DNA of 23,448 bases, from positions 1 to 23,448 of IMG/VR virus record IMGVR_UViG_3300034284_002254; one strand, 5' to 3'. Source of the stretch: a virus. Below, piece by piece: positions 7,007-14,217 of the stretch. Under the pieces are notes generated by a model. That model was not told where the DNA came from, ran no database searches, and was given only the letters and a program-made list of their open reading frames with translations. Position numbers and translations under genes: made by a program. Every line of letters begins with the position of its first letter. Positions within the stretch are counted from its first letter, which is position 1.

Positions 7007-7975
7007 ATGGCGTCTTGTATTGATACACTTATTGAAACTATTGAAAGTACTTCTTGTTTAAGAAATTCATTACCCGTTATCAATAATAATTTTAATGAAT
7101 TAAATGAAATAGTTTGTACTCTTAGAGAAAGAGCCAATGCCAACAAACAAATTAGAACATTCTTTTATTATGGACCTAACGCTCAGGTAGCCCCGGCTTC
7201 TGGAATGGATGATAATTTATTAACTCGACCCTCTAACTTAACTATTGAAGCTTTTGCTAATAGTCCTTCACAGCTTAATCTCCCAGCTATTTCTAATCCA
7301 GGAGATGTAGCTTATGTTTTATACCAAAAAACAGGATTTCAAGGAGCTTTGCCTTCCCAGTCTTCTGGGTTTAATCCTCAAACGGGATCATCTCAGAATT
7401 ATTCTATTGGACGTTCAGTGACCCTTCAATTTAATAAGTGGTATAACGTAGATGACTATCATTCCGTAACGGCTGCAGCAGATGGTACTCCTAATAATTT
7501 AGCAACAATAAACGTTAAGTTTAAAACTCCTACGGGGCAAACCGCAGAATATAACTATACAGCTACAGGAATGGGGGATGATACCTATATGGAATGGGAT
7601 CCATATAGTGTTATTTGGTCAGAAGGTTATCCTGCACCCAAAACCACTAAAGGATTGATTCCTAGACCTTTTAAAAACACTCCAGGAACACAATTTTTAT
7701 TTTCAGTTTCCGGATCACCCGTTTCTAGCACACTCAGTGCCTTCTTAAAAAAAGTAGCAACCACTCCCGGATTAACCCCAGCTTCGGTGACTAATGATCT
7801 CAAAACACAAATTTCTCCAACGTTTATAATTTGGAAATTAAATTATATTGATACACAATATTATGTAGAAATCGGCTTTCCTAAATTTACTAAGGGATCT
7901 ACTTCCAATACCGGAACTCCCAACAGTAATTGGAATAAACCACAAAATTGGACTACTTTCGAATCTTGGACTTAA
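7007..7975 (+). CDS. Fibre/appendage-like structural protein, paralogue 2 (long insert)
   Basis: The longest of the three paralogues (322 aa). It keeps the N-terminal block SLPVINNNFNELNEIVC, the shared IRTFFYYGPNAQVAPASGM and AISNPGDVAYVLYQKTGF segments and the C-terminal block FIIWKLNYIDTQYYVEIGFPKFTKG. Between them lies about 130-150 residues with no counterpart in paralogue 1, rich in Ser, Thr, Gly, Pro and aromatic residues. That part includes a run suggestive of a beta-rich domain (VTLQFNKWYNVDDYHSVTAA). The ends are conserved and the middle is replaced, as expected for a surface-exposed, host-contacting region. Start ATG 7007 lacks a Shine-Dalgarno. Confidence 0.7.
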   Translation: MASCIDTLIETIESTSCLRNSLPVINNNFNELNEIVCTLRERANANKQIRTFFYYGPNAQVAPASGMDDNLLTRPSNLTIEAFANSPSQLNLPAISNPGDVAYVLYQKTGFQGALPSQSSGFNPQTGSSQNYSIGRSVTLQFNKWYNVDDYHSVTAAADGTPNNLATINVKFKTPTGQTAEYNYTATGMGDDTYMEWDPYSVIWSEGYPAPKTTKGLIPRPFKNTPGTQFLFSVSGSPVSSTLSAFLKKVATTPGLTPASVTNDLKTQISPTFIIWKLNYIDTQYYVEIGFPKFTKGSTSNTGTPNSNWNKPQNWTTFESWT

Positions 7976-7978
7976 TAT

Positions 7979-8659
7979 ATGGCTGACTCTTGCGCAACAA
8001 ACGTACAACTCATTTATGGTAATGAAAACATTGGAGATTCTTTAACTAAGATCAACAATAACTTTGAATTACTAAAAACAGCGGCTTGTGATATAGAAAA
8101 ACAATTAGATGACATTGTCAATGTTAGAACCTTTTTCTATTACGGGCCAAACTCTGCAACAGACTCCGAAGATGGTGTTAATTCAGGAAATTTAACTTTA
8201 CCCTCCACAACCACTATCCAAAATTTTGTTAATAAACCCACTGGTCTTAATCTGACCACAGTTTCTGAAAAAGGAGATATTGCTTACGTCATTTATCAAA
8301 AAACAGGTTGGTATACCAACGCACAAAACTATCAAAGATCTGGTGGAGGAACTGTTCCATATACACGGGTTACACAATCGCAAAGAGTAGAAGTTCAAAG
8401 AGTTCGCAGAATCGGCATTGGTTGGACTACCAGAACCAGAACTTATTGGGTGACGGAATATCACACTTATTATGCCGGTTATTCCTGGTCTGCCAATATA
8501 AACGACACTTACAACATATACACTCCTATTTTCGTCATTTATAAATTAACCTTTGATGGTACAAATTATAGTGTCGATGCAGGATTTCCTAAATTTACTC
8601 GCGCTTCATCTAATTCTACCTTAAACTGGAATAATCCCGCAGCTTGGAGTATATATTAA
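7979..8659 (+). CDS. Fibre/appendage-like structural protein, paralogue 3
   Basis: Third paralogue (226 aa), starting three bases after paralogue 2. The shared parts are NIGDSLTKINNNFELLKTAAC, VRTFFYYGPNSATDSEDG, GDIAYVIYQKTGWY and the C-terminal FVIYKLTFDGTNYSVDAGFPKF ... LNWNNPAAWSIY. The middle is again different: about 60 residues rich in Arg, Thr, Tyr and Trp (for example RVEVQRVRRIGIGWTTRTRT). The last base run reads ATTAATATATGG into the next gene. No catalytic motif is visible. Trimeric fibre or head/tail decoration is possible, but which particle part carries it cannot be decided. Confidence 0.7.
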   Translation: MADSCATNVQLIYGNENIGDSLTKINNNFELLKTAACDIEKQLDDIVNVRTFFYYGPNSATDSEDGVNSGNLTLPSTTTIQNFVNKPTGLNLTTVSEKGDIAYVIYQKTGWYTNAQNYQRSGGGTVPYTRVTQSQRVEVQRVRRIGIGWTTRTRTYWVTEYHTYYAGYSWSANINDTYNIYTPIFVIYKLTFDGTNYSVDAGFPKFTRASSNSTLNWNNPAAWSIY

Positions 8660-8662
8660 TAT

Positions 8663-9154
8663 ATGGAAATAACCATAAACAATATTTACGATTATTTACA
8701 AGAAAACAAAAACAATCTCAATTTTAAACAAAGAGATGATGTAGTTACGGAATGTGGGACTAGCAAATTTCAAACCCTCTTTTATGATAAAAAGGCGGAA
8801 TTTTTTGACATTCCAGAAGAAGTTAAAAATTTTTTATTAAAGTCTTTTAACATACAAGAAAGAGATTATCACTTTCTTCAAATTCAAAAGTATGAGGTAG
8901 GGGATTACATTTTACCCCATAAAGATTGTTATCCTCAATTTGCTTTACTGCATTTATCTACCTCCAGTTTAGATGGTCTTACTCTAGAAGACTTTGATGG
9001 TAAATATAAATTTTTACCAGATATTGCAGGAAACCTCGTTCAAATCCCTAAATATCGTTGGCATTGGGTCAACCCAGTAAGAGAAAAAACCCGATATACT
9101 GCCGTATATGGTTTAAACCCTCTTAAAGGTTACGATACAATTTTAGATCAATAA
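8663..9154 (+). CDS. 2-oxoglutarate/Fe(II)-dependent dioxygenase
   Basis: The 163-residue product has the metal triad and cofactor-binding residues of the 2OG-Fe(II) oxygenase fold: H86-x-D88 in ILPHKDCYP, a distal H134 in YRWHWVNPV and R144 in KTRYTAVYGLNP for the 2-oxoglutarate carboxylate. Such genes are common in marine T4-like phages, where their substrates are mostly unknown. Its place directly behind three fibre-like genes suggests hydroxylation of a virion protein, but a nucleic acid or host substrate is just as possible. The stop overlaps the start of the next gene (TAATG), so the two are probably translated together. Confidence 0.82.
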   Translation: MEITINNIYDYLQENKNNLNFKQRDDVVTECGTSKFQTLFYDKKAEFFDIPEEVKNFLLKSFNIQERDYHFLQIQKYEVGDYILPHKDCYPQFALLHLSTSSLDGLTLEDFDGKYKFLPDIAGNLVQIPKYRWHWVNPVREKTRYTAVYGLNPLKGYDTILDQ

Positions 9155-9693
9155 TGAAAAACTACGCTCTATTCTCAGAAAACGGTCGATTTATCGGCTT
9201 CACTAATTTTAAACCAGTTAATGGTCTTTATAAAGAAATGCCTGATTCTTTTGATCCCACTTTAAATGTTTACGTAGGGGATTATGAAACAGGTAGTCTA
9301 AGAGATATTAGCGAACTACAACCTCGAGATTATCGAGAAGCCAATGTGGATAAAAAGTGGGTTCTCTTAGAATCCGAAATGAACCGGGAGGCAGGAACCG
9401 TAATTACTGAACAATACGGTTATCAAATTTTTAAACAATTAAACATCATTATGGATGTTTTAAATAAGAATAGTGATAAAATTCAATTGACTCCTGAATT
9501 TACTGAAATGTATGATAAAATTCAGGAAGTTCGTTTCAACATTAAAGCCTCTGTAGAGTCTTATAAGGAAGCACCTAAAGCTAATGTAGTTACTAAAGAA
9601 GAAGAAAGAATCTTTATTGAAAAGTATACCCAACAACAATTAAACATTAAAGACGAACCTGTAATTTTAAGCACAGGTCCTATTTCTTCTTGA
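9154..9693 (+). CDS. Unknown protein between fibre-like genes
   Basis: I do not recognise this 179-residue protein. The N-terminal 60 residues look beta-rich and begin MKNYALFSENGRFIGFTNF. The rest is predicted helical (about residues 90-140, with EFTEMYDKIQEVRFNI) with a C-terminal Glu/Lys/Gln-rich tail ending ILSTGPISS. The start ATG overlaps the stop of the dioxygenase gene by one base (TAATG). Its position among fibre-like genes would suit a fibre assembly factor, as the beta-rich N-terminus and helical C-terminus recall such proteins, but no specific motif supports it. Confidence 0.6.
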   Translation: MKNYALFSENGRFIGFTNFKPVNGLYKEMPDSFDPTLNVYVGDYETGSLRDISELQPRDYREANVDKKWVLLESEMNREAGTVITEQYGYQIFKQLNIIMDVLNKNSDKIQLTPEFTEMYDKIQEVRFNIKASVESYKEAPKANVVTKEEERIFIEKYTQQQLNIKDEPVILSTGPISS

Positions 9694-9700
9694 ATAAATA
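9694..9700 (+). promoter_or_regulatory. T4-type late promoter before the fourth fibre-like gene
   Basis: ATAAATA follows the stop codon of the upstream gene directly and lies exactly 6 nt before the ATG at 9707. Confidence 0.72.
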
Positions 9701-9706
9701 ATTGAT

Positions 9707-10351
9707 ATGGCTTTTACTTTAGTACAAAATATTTTAGGTTCTGAGTGTATTGGAACTAGCAGACAAAAAATTGTAGATAACTTTACTTCTCTCGAATCTA
9801 CAATTATTGCTTTAAGTTCACAAACCATCAACACAACAGACACCAATACTATTGATTTTACGTACAATAACACAACACGTAATTTACAAGCCAGTATAAA
9901 AGACAATTCTATACAAGAAAGTTTTATTCAATCTAATTCCGTTAGTACCGACAAAATTGTTGATGGTTCAATAACCTACGACAAACTTTACACGGATGTA
10001 ATTCCTAAGTTAGCTAAAGCTTGGGTTAATTTTAATGGCACTACTAACCCCCCAACTATTAATGCTAGTTATAATGTTTCAGGAGTAACCAAAAACTCTA
10101 CTGGAGATTATACTATCACTTTCGAGAATAGTTTAGGAACTGCCTCTTATTCTGTTTGCGGAACCTCTCGACATCAAACCGCTAATACTTCAAATTTAGG
10201 GTTTGGTACTTCAGTTACTCTACACCCTACAGAAGCCCCCACAGACACCACAGTTCGTATTTGGAATACCTCTTTTCAAAAAACTAACGTAGTCTCTAAC
10301 ATTATTTCTGAGGCGGACTCATCTTCAATTTCTGTACAAGTATTTGCATAA
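9707..10351 (+). CDS. Fibre-like structural protein, divergent relative
   Basis: This 214-residue protein carries the related N-terminal module IGTSRQKIVDNFTSLES (residues 16-32), then a stretch with short beta-like repeats (SIKDNSIQESFIQSNSVST, DKIVDGSITYDKL) typical of trimeric fibre shafts. The C-terminal part is Thr/Ser/Asn-rich with a hydrophobic end (SSISVQVFA). It lacks the FFYYGPN and PKF blocks of the three upstream paralogues, so it shares only the attachment-type N-terminus. It is likely a minor fibre or baseplate appendage, which is an inference from motif and context. It starts directly behind a late promoter, without a Shine-Dalgarno. Confidence 0.68.
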   Translation: MAFTLVQNILGSECIGTSRQKIVDNFTSLESTIIALSSQTINTTDTNTIDFTYNNTTRNLQASIKDNSIQESFIQSNSVSTDKIVDGSITYDKLYTDVIPKLAKAWVNFNGTTNPPTINASYNVSGVTKNSTGDYTITFENSLGTASYSVCGTSRHQTANTSNLGFGTSVTLHPTEAPTDTTVRIWNTSFQKTNVVSNIISEADSSSISVQVFA

Positions 10352-10373
10352 TTTGTATCTTTAAATTGAAGCC

Positions 10374-10380
10374 ATAAATA
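10374..10380 (+). promoter_or_regulatory. T4-type late promoter before the baseplate-associated gene
   Basis: ATAAATA lies exactly 6 nt before the ATG at 10387 (ATAAATACAATAAATG), the same spacing as before 4840, 6424 and 9707. Confidence 0.72.
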
Positions 10381-10386
10381 CAATAA

Positions 10387-11895
10387 ATGGCTAAACCTAA
10401 AGATGAACTGGCGCAGATAAAAGCAGAAACTGCTGCTTTGGAAAAACAAGTTATTGTTAAAGCGTCAAAGAATGGTTCTGAATTTAACAAAGCCTTTAAT
10501 GAAGCTCGCAAGAGCGGAAAGAGTGTATGGGATGCTTACAATCAAGCTGATTTAACTGTTAAGGCTAACGCCAATAAACCTTCCCCTGCTGGAGACGGAG
10601 GAAGCTCTTCGGAAGCAGTCAAAAAGAGAGCGATGTGGGATCCTCACTTAGGTAAAGTTTTCGGTAAGATGGGAGAAGCGGTATTAGGGGGTAGTAATGA
10701 AGCTATAGATACCCTAGCGGGAGCTAGTTCCTCCATTCAAAATGTCACAAGACAAGCTGCTGTACACTCCAAAAGATATAAACGGTTAGCACAACAAACA
10801 GCAGAAAACATTGCAGGAACAACGGCAAATATTACCGGAGGTATTGATAGTTTTAGTGATTCTATCACTAGATCTTTAGACACATTTTCAGAACAAATTC
10901 GAACCAATACTAAACCCATATCTGATTTTATGGGACAGACCTTAGGCACTCTTACTGGGGTTATCCAAGATCCTTTAGGTCCAAATGGTTTAGGAAATGC
11001 TGCTACTCGTCTTATTAATTCCGTATCTCCTGGTATGGGAGATAAAATTAATGGTTTAAATAAAAGTCTTCATTTAGAGGCTTTAGGAAGATTGCCTAGT
11101 CAAGTCATGTCTAGTATCAGCCATGTCATGCTAGCCGTGAATAATTTATTGGCTATACCTTTGAGTATATTGTCAGAAATTTATTATGGCTTACAGACTA
11201 TTATCAAATCCATTTCTAAAATGATTAATAATGTCATTGATGGGTTTATGAGTTTATTAATGAATTTTTTAGACAGTATCATACCCATTAAAAGTATTAT
11301 GGGCTTATTAAATTCTATTTCTGATTTGGCTGGTCAGATAGGGGGGTTAGCTGGGTCTTTTAACATTAGCATGGTTACTGATATTACCAGTCAAATTACA
11401 GGATTTACAGATCAATTTACTCAAGTATTAAACAACCCTTTAGACTTTGCAACTTCATTTTTACCCACGGATGTAACAAACGTTTTAAACAACTTAAATG
11501 ATCCAGAAAAATTGTTAGGTCAATTTTTACCGGAGGAAGTAAGTGGTTTTGTTGATGGTATAAAAAACCCAACCGACATGATTAAACAATTCTTACCTCC
11601 TCAATTAGCTCAAGGATTTGATAAAATATCCAGTATGACAGGTTTAGGTTATACTGGAAATATGGGTTATGGTTTTGGTTCGTCTTTAAAGGACACACAA
11701 GGAGATGTGTTAAACAATTTAATGAGCAAGTTTCAACAACAATTACCTATTTTAGCTCCTTTATTAGCAGGACAAGCCGAGACACCAGAAAGCCAGGAAC
11801 CTAAATTATTAGGAGAAGGAGATACTGTGGCTAGTCATCACTTGTATCAAAATAGAGACAAACAACCACAATATCAAAAAGCTCAAAAAGCTTAA
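10387..11895 (+). CDS. Large hydrophobic baseplate- or tail-associated structural protein
   Basis: I do not recognise a family for this 502-residue protein. The N-terminal 80 residues are charged and helical (MAKPKDELAQIKAETAALEKQ), followed by a Gly/Ser linker. Residues about 110-360 are long amphipathic and hydrophobic helices (for example ILSEIYYGLQTIIKSI and FMSLLMNFLDSIIPIKSIMG), with repeated I/L/F-rich segments. The C-terminus is Pro/Gln-rich. It directly precedes the gp5-like hub with an 8-nt gap, so it could be a hub component, a tail-tip membrane-contacting protein or a short tape-measure-like protein. The membrane-like helices in a virion protein suggest it may insert into or cross the host membrane. 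Confidence 0.6.
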   Translation: MAKPKDELAQIKAETAALEKQVIVKASKNGSEFNKAFNEARKSGKSVWDAYNQADLTVKANANKPSPAGDGGSSSEAVKKRAMWDPHLGKVFGKMGEAVLGGSNEAIDTLAGASSSIQNVTRQAAVHSKRYKRLAQQTAENIAGTTANITGGIDSFSDSITRSLDTFSEQIRTNTKPISDFMGQTLGTLTGVIQDPLGPNGLGNAATRLINSVSPGMGDKINGLNKSLHLEALGRLPSQVMSSISHVMLAVNNLLAIPLSILSEIYYGLQTIIKSISKMINNVIDGFMSLLMNFLDSIIPIKSIMGLLNSISDLAGQIGGLAGSFNISMVTDITSQITGFTDQFTQVLNNPLDFATSFLPTDVTNVLNNLNDPEKLLGQFLPEEVSGFVDGIKNPTDMIKQFLPPQLAQGFDKISSMTGLGYTGNMGYGFGSSLKDTQGDVLNNLMSKFQQQLPILAPLLAGQAETPESQEPKLLGEGDTVASHHLYQNRDKQPQYQKAQKA

Positions 11896-11903
11896 TGTAA
11901 CAT

Positions 11904-14195
11904 ATGAAAGAATTTTACGGAAATTACCTAGGAGTAGTAATCACAGGAGGAGACAAAGATCCCGAAGGCAGAGGAAGAACACAAATTTTTATTCCTAATA
12001 TCATGCCGGCTCTTTATGAACTTTGGAATGAACAAGGAGAAGATATTAGTTTTGAAGTAATCGGAGAAGGATTAGAAGGATCTTTAAATCCAGAAATTTT
12101 ACAACGATTACAACAAATTCTTCCTTGGGCAGAATGTGCAGTTCCTATTACAGGATCTTCTCCTTCTTATAAACCCAGTGTGTTAGGACAAGCTTCTGAG
12201 GTTCTTCGTAATGTGGGTAGTGCTGTAGTAGATGCAGGTCGTGCCGCTTTGGATGCGGGTAAAGCGGCTTTAGGAATAGATCAGGTACCCCCAGGAGACA
12301 AAGCAGGAGATTTAGCATTGTCTAATGCTGCTTCAAAATACAGCTATGCTTCTGGAAAATGCGGAACTGCTGTAGGAGAAATTTTAGAAGGAGTTTATGG
12401 GTATTCGGAAGCTGAAATAAGAGCAGGATCTCCAGATGGTAGAAGAGATGGTAAAAATTACGGAACCATCATGAAAGCTAAGGGATGGCAGGAGGTAAAA
12501 ATCAGTCGGCCTGAAGATGCACCACCCGGCGCAGTCATATCTTATAATGCGGTTCAAGGGAATCCTTACGGTCACGTAGAAATGGTGGGCACTGATGCTA
12601 GCGGAAAAAAAGTCTATCATTTTGGTTTAGGGGCAGTTACAACTCCTGCTGGGGGCTCTGGAGCTGCTGGTAGAAGAAATATTAACGGTTTTACTGGTGT
12701 TTGTTATGTTCCCCCACCAGATGTTAAAGCTAAAGCTTTACAAAAATTGGGTGTACCGACCACTAATCCCTCAGCAGATGCTCAAGCTTCTACTACCAAC
12801 ATGACTCCAGATCCAGGTACCGCTGGAAAGAATGAGGAAGAATTAGCAGCGAGTTATGATCAACAATTAGCATCTACTCAATCTTTTGGAGACCAAAGTT
12901 CAAGTTTGGCTTCAGGTGGTTCTTCAACAAGTCCTACTGGGTTTGGTAGTCTTGATAGAGCTAGTGATGCTAGAAGTAGTTTTTCTGGTGGTGCAGATTT
13001 AAAAATAGGACCAAACAATACAGTAAATCCCAATGATTTAAAAAATTATTTAAAAGAACGATTAGCATCTTCTCCTCTGACTCAAGCTAATGATGGAAAA
13101 GGGGTTGTACCTAGTGACGGTTCAAAATACGGGGTCGATGGCTCCGCAAATTCGTGGGCTAACTATCTCACAAAGTTATCAGAAAAAGAATCTTCATTCA
13201 TAGCAAACAAAACATTTACAGAAGGCTTTACAAATAAAAAAGGAGAAAAAGTATTATCCTCTGGTCTTTTTCAGGTGTCTGTAGAGTCCGTAAGACTTTA
13301 CGGTGTAGGTAAAGGTTTAACAGACGCACAGCTCCAAGAAAAATTATTTGATCCTAAATTTAATATAGATGCCGCTATTGCTATTCATGAAAAACAAGTT
13401 TTAAAACACGGAAGAATTGAAATGCCAAACGGAAAGGGCGCTGGGGGTTATTTTGCCAAAACGTCAATGGATAAAATTAAAGTTGACGTTAGTAACGGGA
13501 AGGTCGACAGTTTCGATGCTACTGCTGCTATTTCTGCACCTACTATTAAAAACCCCACTTCTCATCCTGGTGTAGCTGGACCTAATACAAATAACCAAGC
13601 TTTAGGTATGTTTGGTTATGCTTCAGAAGGTCAAGCAGTTTGGGTTTTCTTTAGAGAGGGTAACCCTTTATTTCCTGTTTATTTTGCTGCTTCTTATGGT
13701 CAAAAAGAATGGCAAGCTATGTTCGGGCATGCTTCTCCTGGCGTAGGAGCCGGTATCACTAATCCTCAAGCTGATGGTCAATTTCCAGATGCACCTAATG
13801 CAGCACCCACTGGAGCTATTCCAGGCACAGAAGCTATGTCTTGGAACGCTTATGGTGGAGGTATCCGGTCTGCTATGTCGACAGATGAATCTCCGTTAGG
13901 CGCAGAATTTTTATTCCAACTTTACGGTAAAAATGGATCTCATTTTACTTTCCTTAAAAACCATACAGAATTTTATTCTCCTTATGATCATGTTAGTAGG
14001 GTTATGGCAGATCACCAAGACATCACAGAAGCTAACAAAGAAGTCAGAGTTCGTGGAGATTACAATACTTATGCAGAACAAGATTTAATCATTAGTGTCG
14101 GAAATTGGTCTCAAGAAGCTATTGATGCTTCAGATGAAATTCAAAAATATATTAACGAAGCTATGAAGATAAAAACCGAAGCAGGAAACTCCTAA
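11904..14195 (+). CDS. 5: Baseplate hub protein, gp5-like, with two inserted cell-wall-degrading domains
   Basis: This 763-residue hub protein has an N-terminal OB-fold half (residues 1-90; GVVITGGDKDPEGRGRTQIFIP and LPWAECAVPITG, as in T4 LPWMSVIQPIT). The second OB half comes only at 563-600 (GQAVWVFFREGNPLFPVYFAASYG). Between the halves lie a Cys/His peptidase-like domain (about 145-270; Cys153 in GKCGTAVGE, His224 in GHVEMV) and, after a Ser/Gly linker (273-405), a lytic-transglycosylase-like domain (about 410-515; EKESSF with likely catalytic Glu429, GLFQVS 454-459, NIDAAIAIHEK). The C-terminal 100 residues look beta-rich and probably trimerise. T4 gp5 instead carries a lysozyme domain after the OB-fold. 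The protein would cut peptidoglycan during DNA injection. A spike-like gene follows 22 nt later. Confidence 0.85.
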   Translation: MKEFYGNYLGVVITGGDKDPEGRGRTQIFIPNIMPALYELWNEQGEDISFEVIGEGLEGSLNPEILQRLQQILPWAECAVPITGSSPSYKPSVLGQASEVLRNVGSAVVDAGRAALDAGKAALGIDQVPPGDKAGDLALSNAASKYSYASGKCGTAVGEILEGVYGYSEAEIRAGSPDGRRDGKNYGTIMKAKGWQEVKISRPEDAPPGAVISYNAVQGNPYGHVEMVGTDASGKKVYHFGLGAVTTPAGGSGAAGRRNINGFTGVCYVPPPDVKAKALQKLGVPTTNPSADAQASTTNMTPDPGTAGKNEEELAASYDQQLASTQSFGDQSSSLASGGSSTSPTGFGSLDRASDARSSFSGGADLKIGPNNTVNPNDLKNYLKERLASSPLTQANDGKGVVPSDGSKYGVDGSANSWANYLTKLSEKESSFIANKTFTEGFTNKKGEKVLSSGLFQVSVESVRLYGVGKGLTDAQLQEKLFDPKFNIDAAIAIHEKQVLKHGRIEMPNGKGAGGYFAKTSMDKIKVDVSNGKVDSFDATAAISAPTIKNPTSHPGVAGPNTNNQALGMFGYASEGQAVWVFFREGNPLFPVYFAASYGQKEWQAMFGHASPGVGAGITNPQADGQFPDAPNAAPTGAIPGTEAMSWNAYGGGIRSAMSTDESPLGAEFLFQLYGKNGSHFTFLKNHTEFYSPYDHVSRVMADHQDITEANKEVRVRGDYNTYAEQDLIISVGNWSQEAIDASDEIQKYINEAMKIKTEAGNS

Positions 14196-14217
14196 TCCGG
14201 TTAAATTATTAATATCT

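Noticed and set aside
8198-8544. Overlapping open frames on both strands in fibre-like paralogue 3
   Set aside because: They lie in the middle of a gene with conserved ends and show no start signal or similarity of their own.
6424-8659. Diversity-generating retroelement acting on the variable fibre-like genes
   Set aside because: No reverse transcriptase gene, template repeat or avd-like gene is seen in the window.
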